In this document: piece by piece, positions 22,410 to 28,397 of the stretch
How positions within the stretch are numbered: position 1 is the stretch's first letter
How the letters are laid out: the number at the start of each line of letters is the position of its first letter
Virus record (IMG/VR): IMGVR_UViG_3300035034_001430
Coordinates: 1 to 28,397 of that record
Reading direction: 5' to 3' (one strand)
DNA: 28,397 nt
From: a virus
The notes under the pieces: model-generated
What the model was told of the DNA's origin: nothing
Databases searched by the model: none
The model's input: the letters and a program-made list of their open reading frames with translations, nothing else
Position numbers and translations under genes: made by a program

Positions 22410-23242
22410 TTCAGCCAATAGGTAAAGGTGAAAATTCGATTAACTCAATCTTTGATTTTGATTGGGAAAAGCATGCTTCAGAGGTTAAAGAGATTAACCA
22501 GAAGCACAACACTGTTACTCCGCAAAGATGCAACATCTCTAAGCAGACGGCTGGAAGTATGTACGCTATGCAAAATCAGCATCGCGTAGAATTACCTTTT
22601 GATTCTCAAGGAATAGATCCTGAACCAGACAAGGTCGCTCAAGAAAAGATAAACCACGAGTCAAACAGGAAACTGGAAAGAGCATTCAATCCAGAACAAA
22701 GCCCGTATCTGCAAAACGGAATGTCTGTTTCATCTGTAGAGCATACTGCTGGTCAGGGCGGAAACTCAAAGTATATCAAGAGCGAATCGTCTAACTCAAT
22801 TTGGGATGACAATAAACTCGGAAGGCTTGCAGAAGTTATGGACTCTCGCACTAAGATGCAAGAAGAAAAACTCGCCAATAGAGAAGCAAGAATGACAATG
22901 AGGGAGCAATCTCATAACGACCTTGCAGAGGCTCTGCATGGCGTAGATCAGCGCAAATCTGCTAATGTATCTTCTTTGAGCGAATCTCAAGGCAACGATG
23001 CTGCACACTTCATGTCAACTGCTGGAAATATGAGCCTGTTTGACTTTATGGGCGAGAGATCAAAGAACGACTTCGAACGTCTTGAAGAAAAGACTGCTGG
23101 CGAAAAACTATCTGAATCCAAGGCTCAACGTAAAGCCGAGGTTGCTGAGGACGAAAGCTGGAAGTCAAGCGGCAAGGCGCTTTCAAGCCAGTCCATTACC
23201 GACCGCCTGTTCGACGCCTTGTCTGAACAGCGGGGCGAATAA
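22406..23242 (+). CDS. Hypothetical protein (278 aa)
   Basis: 278 residues; ATG overlaps the previous stop. Mostly hydrophilic and helical (KLGRLAEVMDSRTKMQEEKL, ANREARMTMREQSHNDLAEA), compatible with a coiled coil, followed by HFMSTAGNMSLFDFMGERSK and an EEKTAGEKLSESKA stretch with one K-T-A. No cysteine-rich or membrane parts. The TAA overlaps the next ATG (TAATG). Function unknown. Confidence 0.7.
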   Translation: MIQPIGKGENSINSIFDFDWEKHASEVKEINQKHNTVTPQRCNISKQTAGSMYAMQNQHRVELPFDSQGIDPEPDKVAQEKINHESNRKLERAFNPEQSPYLQNGMSVSSVEHTAGQGGNSKYIKSESSNSIWDDNKLGRLAEVMDSRTKMQEEKLANREARMTMREQSHNDLAEALHGVDQRKSANVSSLSESQGNDAAHFMSTAGNMSLFDFMGERSKNDFERLEEKTAGEKLSESKAQRKAEVAEDESWKSSGKALSSQSITDRLFDALSEQRGE

Positions 23243-26010
23243 TGCTGACATATGAAGAAGCAATGGTTATATTGCAACCGTTGATAGACGCTGGTAATCC
23301 AGCTGTTAGCGATTTCGATCTAAGCGTTCATTCTAAAGAAGAGATATCTAAAAAAGCTTTAGAAGTATCTGCGCTTGGTCAAGTAAACGAAACTAATCCT
23401 ATTGCTGAAGATTTACAATCTATTCAAAATGCAGGCGATATGATGGACGATATGAGTAACGGGATTATCCCTCCCATCGCAGCATCCTCTAAGTCATTTA
23501 ATCTAAAGAAAATTGCTCAGTTTGATCCCATGCAGGATCCAATGGCTGACCCTTTTGCAGATCCAATGCAAGATCCATCGCAAGATCCGATGGCTGATCC
23601 GATGGCTGATCCAATGGGTCAAGAAATGGAAGCAGACCCTTTTGCTGATCCTTTTGCGGAATCTCAGCCAGAAGATAGCGCTCCAAGATTTTCCAGTCAC
23701 GCAGATCTTAAGGACTTCCTTGATCAATTTGAAGATCTTGTTTCTCTTCAGTCTCAAAATCCAGAACTGCCTGAGTCGATAACAAAAGACGAGAACGCTA
23801 CAGATGCATTAGATCGTTATTATCAAGAGTCTAATGACGAAATGAGAGCGAGATACGCCGACATTATTTATAAAGGATTGCCAACAATTATGCAGAATAA
23901 AGAAGAAGGCGAGACTCCATTTAAAGGCGAGGCTGTCCCCGTAGTTAAAGAAAAGGTAGGTTCAATGTACTCTGATTATCTAAACAAAATAACCGCTTCT
24001 ATTGAGAAAGCCGCGAAAGAGGCTGCGTCCCAAAAGAAGAAGGCAAGTAAGACCTTCAATATGAAGACAGCTCAGCACCATTCTGATCAAAATGTAATCA
24101 TGTGGGGACCGGGACAAACTCGTATTGACCCATTCTACAGACAGCCAGTATCTGACTGGCACATTATGGAGAGGAACAAGGGCTTCGGTCAAGATATTGA
24201 CGGCGTTTGGGATATCGATTGGGAAGCGGTCTGGCGCGGAAACGTTATGGACAAATATTCTCGTCCATACAGAGACACTAAAACTGGCGAGTGGGTTGGT
24301 GGATATATTCAAAAGAGATTTGAAGTAGATAAGTGGATTCCTGAAACCAATAATATGCAACTTCTTCCAGGCGAAAGACGCAAACCTATCTTACCTGAGT
24401 ATGGAAGCACAGAATCTCGCCTTCAAGCGATGAGAAATAAAAATGATGGCAATCTCGGTCGAGAATTTAACGATACGAGTAAGCCTTTTAATTGGAGAGA
24501 AGCCCAGTCCAAGAAGATGACCAAGACCGCTCAATTTGGAGACGAAGGAGTGGATCTTGTTGAACAATATGCTGAAGGAATCTTTAGCAACATGGATGCT
24601 CCTGGCGACATCTCTCAACTTTTTCAGTATGTAGATCAAAAAATGCAATCAGTCGGCTCGCCTGAGTTGACTGATCAAGTTTTTAGGAGAGTTCTTCAAA
24701 TGGAGAGCGAGCCTGTAGATACAAGCACTGAAGATTGGGGAGATCTGCACGACAACATTCAGCCTTCAATGGTTGCGGCGTCTACTAAAGAATCTCAAGT
24801 TACACCAGAAAAAAGACAATTTGTTCTTGATTTGCTTGAGAGAGGTCTTGCTGAAGAAGAAAATAACATGCTTGGCGAAGAACCTAATTCTTTGCATGAG
24901 ACATCAGATCCTTCCGTTATAGCTAGAGCGGCTGCAAGGAAGACGGTAAAAAGGTTATCAGCTTACGTTAATGACGTTGACGCTCTTGCTAAGGCGATTA
25001 AGGTAAGTCAAATGGCTGTCACCCCACAAGTTCAACAGAAGCTGCCAGAAGCCCTTCAGAGGCTAATGCAACAAGATAAAACTAATGATTTTGTTAACTC
25101 ATATCAAGCAGATGATTGGGATCAAGTATTAGAGACAATGGGTGACCTAAACACAGATGACATGAAAACAGATGAGCAGGTTGCAGATCTTATTAATTTA
25201 ACGCTGACTGGCAAAAATGAGAAAGGTCAGCAGGCTGTCCCCGGTCAAACTCTTCCAGTGCCGGGCATGCAAGCCGCCGCACAAACTGATGTCTCTACTC
25301 AGAAGCAACTTGATAACGCTGCTGGCAAATCAAGCATCCAACGTCACGAAGGCGAAGGCGCTGAGGAGTCTGACGGAAGCGATTATCGAGACAATTACGG
25401 CGATGAAATTAAAGACAAGTCAGCCAGTGTTAAAAAAAAAAGCACTGACAAGGTAAAGACCGCTTGGCTTAACGAGGGCCGTCCTCAAAAAGATCCATTT
25501 CAAATAGATCCGCTTAAGCCTCTAAAGGCTCCTGGAGATACTTCTAAAACTCCAGAAGAACAAAAAGCTAGAAAAAGAGAGATGCATTGCCCTCACTGCA
25601 AAGGAGAGATCAATGTTCAAACAACGCTATGCCCTAACTGTCATAAGCCTGTAAATTCAGATCAAGCAGCGACAGGAAAGTTTACTAAGCACGGACCAGA
25701 TCCGAAGAGCAATACGCCTGACTTCTATGATCCTAATAAAAACGTTCAGCTGGCCGAAGTATTGTTTGATTCTTCAACTGGCCGCTTTATCGTTGCAGCA
25801 TACGAAAATGTAGATGATGGAGTTAGAGAAATGCTCGAACATGACAAGAAACACTTCCCTGATTTAGATGCAGTACCTCTCACAAACCCTAAAAAGAGAA
25901 GTAGGAACTTTCACAATAAATCTCTCATAGACCCTGAATCGTGCAGAAAAGATGAGACACCAGTCGATGAGATAAGTAAGTCATGCACCGATTTGGCAAT
26001 TGACGGCTAA
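23242..26010 (+). CDS. Large hypothetical protein, DP repeats and zinc ribbon
   Basis: 922 residues, upstream neighbour of the portal. Layout: an N-terminal helical part; LKKIAQFDPM, then ten D-P-x-x units (residues ~93-145: DPMQDPMADPFADPMQDPSQ and onward); and a helical stretch. Next is an aromatic region (NVIMWGPGQTRIDPFYRQPV, VWDIDWEAVWRGNVMDKYSR) with K-T-A sites either side (MKTAQHH, TKTAQFG). Helical and acidic parts follow, then VKTAWLNE, and a zinc ribbon CPHCKGEINVQTTLCPNC near residue 785. The end is a short strand-rich segment (LFDSSTGRFIVAAYENVDDG). Start by TAATG overlap. It may be a head or neck protein or an injected one; K-T-A sites could divide it into domains (inference). 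Confidence 0.72.
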   Translation: MLTYEEAMVILQPLIDAGNPAVSDFDLSVHSKEEISKKALEVSALGQVNETNPIAEDLQSIQNAGDMMDDMSNGIIPPIAASSKSFNLKKIAQFDPMQDPMADPFADPMQDPSQDPMADPMADPMGQEMEADPFADPFAESQPEDSAPRFSSHADLKDFLDQFEDLVSLQSQNPELPESITKDENATDALDRYYQESNDEMRARYADIIYKGLPTIMQNKEEGETPFKGEAVPVVKEKVGSMYSDYLNKITASIEKAAKEAASQKKKASKTFNMKTAQHHSDQNVIMWGPGQTRIDPFYRQPVSDWHIMERNKGFGQDIDGVWDIDWEAVWRGNVMDKYSRPYRDTKTGEWVGGYIQKRFEVDKWIPETNNMQLLPGERRKPILPEYGSTESRLQAMRNKNDGNLGREFNDTSKPFNWREAQSKKMTKTAQFGDEGVDLVEQYAEGIFSNMDAPGDISQLFQYVDQKMQSVGSPELTDQVFRRVLQMESEPVDTSTEDWGDLHDNIQPSMVAASTKESQVTPEKRQFVLDLLERGLAEEENNMLGEEPNSLHETSDPSVIARAAARKTVKRLSAYVNDVDALAKAIKVSQMAVTPQVQQKLPEALQRLMQQDKTNDFVNSYQADDWDQVLETMGDLNTDDMKTDEQVADLINLTLTGKNEKGQQAVPGQTLPVPGMQAAAQTDVSTQKQLDNAAGKSSIQRHEGEGAEESDGSDYRDNYGDEIKDKSASVKKKSTDKVKTAWLNEGRPQKDPFQIDPLKPLKAPGDTSKTPEEQKARKREMHCPHCKGEINVQTTLCPNCHKPVNSDQAATGKFTKHGPDPKSNTPDFYDPNKNVQLAEVLFDSSTGRFIVAAYENVDDGVREMLEHDKKHFPDLDAVPLTNPKKRSRNFHNKSLIDPESCRKDETPVDEISKSCTDLAIDG
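23518..23665 (+). repeat. In-frame DP-x-x coding repeats
   Basis: Twelve-base degenerate units of the type GATCCNATGGCT encode about ten D-P-M/F-A/Q steps within the 922-aa protein. The DNA is repeated but not spaced or conserved like a CRISPR. Confidence 0.75.
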
Positions 26011-26021
26011 GGGAGATATAA

Positions 26022-28397
26022 ATGTCAATTTTAAAATTTCAGATGCCTGAGCCTGGAGACAGCAGGCTCAATAAAAGAATTGCATCTACTGGGGGTCCGG
26101 GGCGTAACTCAAAACCTACGTTATATGCAAGGGGAAATACAGCAAGCGTACCCATCACGAGGAATGCTCAATTCGCAGGTTCAGGCGCGTCTGTAACAAT
26201 GACGCAACCCATGTTCTTCTCGCCACTGCATACGCCACAAAACTGGCAGATTGCATCTAAGCGTAGAGAAATATATCAATGGGCAAGGTTCTATTACGAA
26301 AACGAACCCAAAGTAGCAGCAGGTATCGACTTCTATTGCTTCGATCCGTCCACTCCTGTTCTGATGGCGGACGGTAGTCAAAAATCTATATCTTCTATTA
26401 AAATTGGAGACTTGGTAAGAAGCCACGATGGTTCTTCCAATCAGGTTGCTAAGGTTAATGTTAGAGATGCTTATGACGAGGATATGTTAAAGATAAAAAT
26501 ATCGGGGGTATCTTGTGGCTATGATCTTTCGGTCACACCTGGACATGAGATGCTGGTTATTAGGGACGGCAAAGAGAAATTTATTCAAGCTAAAGATCTA
26601 AATAATAATGATTATTTGTTGACTCCTTGCAAGTATGAAGAAAACGACATTGCAGGAAAAATAGACAAAAGACATGAGGATTTTATGTGGCTTTTGGGAC
26701 TGTACTCAGCAGACGGCTGCCAGATCCCATATAAGCATATAAGTAAAAAACTCAAGGCTTCTGACTATGGTAAGGGAATATATTTAACTCTTTCTTATAA
26801 CGAAAAGAGTGTAGCAGAAAAAGCTGTATCTATTGCTAAGTCAATATATGGTTGCAGTTATACAATTAGGCAAATTAAGAAAAAGGGAGTGACCGTCGTG
26901 TCTCTTTATGGGAGATCCATTGCAGACGACATGTCAGGGCTTTGTCCTGGCTCGGGACGAAAAGGGAGTAAAAGATTTTCTCCCCACATAATGAAGCAGG
27001 GCTATCCTTATCTAATTAGTTTACTTAACGGGTTTTATGCTGGAGATGGGTGTTTTACTAAAAATAGCGGTTTCCAAGGAGTCGGCGTTTCTTCCCTAAT
27101 GATGGAGCAAGTTGCCAATATGCTTGACAGGTGTGGAATCCGGTACTCATTTTATTGTCAAAACAAGGTTAAAGGCAACAGGCAACCTATCTATAATGTA
27201 AGAATATCAAGATCAGATGCTGAAAAATACTTTGCAGATAACCATAAGGTTTATAAAACGCATACAAATGAAGATTTCGCAAGAAACTTTTCAATATTGC
27301 AAGATGGAAAGTATATTAAGAGGAAAATTAGATCTATACAAAAGTTCACCTACAGCGGTCTCTTGTACGACTTAAGTGTTGACAATGTACATTCTTATGT
27401 AGTAAACAGAATATCTTGCTCGAATTCTAACTTCCCCATGAACGGGTTTAATCTAGAATGTCCAAATACAAAGATACTCGAATTCTATGAAGATGTCGTA
27501 GAAAACCTGGAACTTAACAAGTGGCTTAACTACATTAGCCATGAATACTTTCTATTAGGCGAAGTGTTCCCATTCTTGGAAATTCACTGCCCAGAATGCG
27601 AAATGTCAGGAACGGATAGCGATGGAGAGGTTTGCAACCACCCAGGAGGAACGTTTACATCTATTCGAGTCATGAACCCAGACTATATTGAAGTACAAGA
27701 TAACGTTCTTGCTAAAGAGCCTGTTATTGCGATGACGCCTGATGAAGAATTAAAGATGATCATTCAAAGGAAAGAGCCTCGTCAAATATATGACAGCCTT
27801 CCTGAATTCTTAATTGAACTTGTTTCTTCCGGGCAACCTATACCTCTTTCAAGTAGAAGTATTAGCCATATCAAGTTTAACTCATCGTCGTATGCAACAT
27901 ACGGAACGTCTTTGCTTAGAAGATTATTTACGGTTCTTGCTTATAAAACAAAGCTAATGACAGCTAACTGGATCGTCGCCGAAAGACTTATACTTCCAGT
28001 GCGTGTTGTTAAGATTGGCGAGAAAGATCGTCCGGCTTCTGAAGAAGATATTCAAGATGTTGTTAACCAACTTGCAGCCGTCGCTAACGACCCAAACTTA
28101 ACCATTGTTACACACCACGCTTTCGATTATGAATGGTATGGCAGCTGCTATGACGACCAAACAGAAGTCCTTACTTCAAATGGCTGGTCTCTTTTCAAAG
28201 ATACTACTGTTGATAATATCTTTGCTACTTACAACAATGAAAACGGGCAACTACAATACCAACAAGCAGAAGAATATCATGAATATGACTATGACTCTAT
28301 GCTGTACGGTCCCATGTATAACTTTAAAGCCCGTTCTGTAGACATTAATGTTACTCCAAATCACCGCATGCTCATCGAGAGAAAAGGCGAGAATATA
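26022..28397 (+). CDS. Portal protein precursor with two inteins (3' end outside window)
   Basis: Open from ATG 26022 (GGGAGA upstream) to the window edge, 792 codons. The extein parts are residues 1-105 (ending YYENEPKVAAGIDFY), then SNFPMNGFNLECPNTKILEF through THHAFDYEWYGS. They fit the portal ring protein of T4-like and other large phages: the N-P/FPMNGF core, HEYFLLGEVFPFLEIH, FTSIRVMNPDYIEV, and SHIKFNSSSYATYGTSLLRR. The portal is the DNA channel at one capsid vertex and the terminase docking site. An insertion CPECEMSGTDSDGEVCNH looks like a small zinc knuckle. The first intein (residues 106-468) is complete; the second begins at residue 709 and runs off the window. The mature extein seen is ~345 residues, so about a third of a usual portal lies beyond. 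Confidence 0.85.
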   Translation, partial: MSILKFQMPEPGDSRLNKRIASTGGPGRNSKPTLYARGNTASVPITRNAQFAGSGASVTMTQPMFFSPLHTPQNWQIASKRREIYQWARFYYENEPKVAAGIDFYCFDPSTPVLMADGSQKSISSIKIGDLVRSHDGSSNQVAKVNVRDAYDEDMLKIKISGVSCGYDLSVTPGHEMLVIRDGKEKFIQAKDLNNNDYLLTPCKYEENDIAGKIDKRHEDFMWLLGLYSADGCQIPYKHISKKLKASDYGKGIYLTLSYNEKSVAEKAVSIAKSIYGCSYTIRQIKKKGVTVVSLYGRSIADDMSGLCPGSGRKGSKRFSPHIMKQGYPYLISLLNGFYAGDGCFTKNSGFQGVGVSSLMMEQVANMLDRCGIRYSFYCQNKVKGNRQPIYNVRISRSDAEKYFADNHKVYKTHTNEDFARNFSILQDGKYIKRKIRSIQKFTYSGLLYDLSVDNVHSYVVNRISCSNSNFPMNGFNLECPNTKILEFYEDVVENLELNKWLNYISHEYFLLGEVFPFLEIHCPECEMSGTDSDGEVCNHPGGTFTSIRVMNPDYIEVQDNVLAKEPVIAMTPDEELKMIIQRKEPRQIYDSLPEFLIELVSSGQPIPLSSRSISHIKFNSSSYATYGTSLLRRLFTVLAYKTKLMTANWIVAERLILPVRVVKIGEKDRPASEEDIQDVVNQLAAVANDPNLTIVTHHAFDYEWYGSCYDDQTEVLTSNGWSLFKDTTVDNIFATYNNENGQLQYQQAEEYHEYDYDSMLYGPMYNFKARSVDINVTPNHRMLIERKGENI
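26337..27425 (+). mobile_element. Intein 1 in portal, with LAGLIDADG endonuclease
   Basis: 363 codons. Starts at C106 (CFDPSTPVLMADG, block A; KIGDLV follows), with block B at LSVTPGHEML. LAGLIDADG motifs are LLGLYSADG (residues 224-232) and LLNGFYAGDG (334-343), whose acidic residues D231 and D342 would be catalytic. The C-terminal splicing blocks are LYDLSVDNVHSYVV and RISCSN, with N ending at 27425 and serine as +1. Removing it joins GIDFY to SNFPMNGF, a natural portal sequence. The usual penultimate histidine is a serine here. Confidence 0.88.
28146..28397 (+). mobile_element. Intein 2 in portal, N-terminal part
   Basis: Begins at C709 (28146) with CYDDQTEVLTSNGWSLF (block A) and has block B NVTPNHRML. 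The reading frame from WYGS changes from portal-like to intein-like at this cysteine. Only 84 residues are in the window; presence of an endonuclease and the C-terminal splice site cannot be judged. Confidence 0.8.

Noticed and set aside
23518-23665. CRISPR-like repeats
   Set aside because: Units are short, contiguous, in frame and encode DP-x-x repeats; there are no spacers.
26337-27425. Free-standing homing endonuclease or intron in portal
   Set aside because: The frame is continuous through the portal with intein splicing blocks at both ends, so protein splicing explains it without an intron.

Overview
The window looks like part of the genome of a large tailed phage (Caudoviricetes, probably a jumbo phage) infecting a bacterium that I cannot identify. 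Genes are tightly packed, nearly all on the + strand, often with ATGA or TAATG stop/start overlaps. They include a phage sigma factor, a class II (B12-dependent) ribonucleotide reductase, a MazG-like pyrophosphohydrolase, the large terminase and a portal protein. I saw no tRNA, rRNA or CRISPR array.

Layout. Positions 1-77 (- strand) hold the start of a nicotinate phosphoribosyltransferase gene, preceded by a frameshifted NUMOD1/IENR1-like remnant (74-249). From 361 to 6649 is an early or metabolic block: a FliA-like sigma factor, a small unknown, a macro-domain protein, an HNH nuclease, an MptE/DUF115-like protein, NrdJ (ending in a strong terminator) and MazG. From 6655 to 10761 are a TIGR03790-like protein, a small unknown and the large terminase, which has a 15-bp hairpin over its ribosome binding site. 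From 10850 to 26010 is a long chain of mostly unrecognised proteins, many of low complexity. They include an ArdC-like metallopeptidase, a DUF192+WYL-like protein, zinc-ribbon proteins and acidic or lysine-rich proteins. Eight of them share a recurring K-T-A motif. From 26022 to the window end is a portal gene carrying one complete LAGLIDADG intein and the start of a second intein.

The most striking mobile element is an IsrB-type (IscB family, RuvC without HNH) RNA-guided nuclease gene at 15095-16102. A structured, probable omega-RNA leader lies upstream of it. The unit is bounded by two identical 21-nt hairpin repeats, each with a bulged T, and sits exactly between two structural-region genes. 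No TnpA transposase is present in the window.

How the genes may work together (inference): the sigma factor redirects host RNA polymerase. NrdJ and MazG shape nucleotide pools. The NAPRTase and the macro-domain protein could together counter NAD-depleting or ADP-ribosylating host defences, and the ArdC-like protein could counter restriction. The terminase-to-portal block supplies packaging and, probably, virion proteins. Three homing-type or guided mobile elements (IsrB and two inteins), plus the NUMOD1 remnant, have colonised this stretch.
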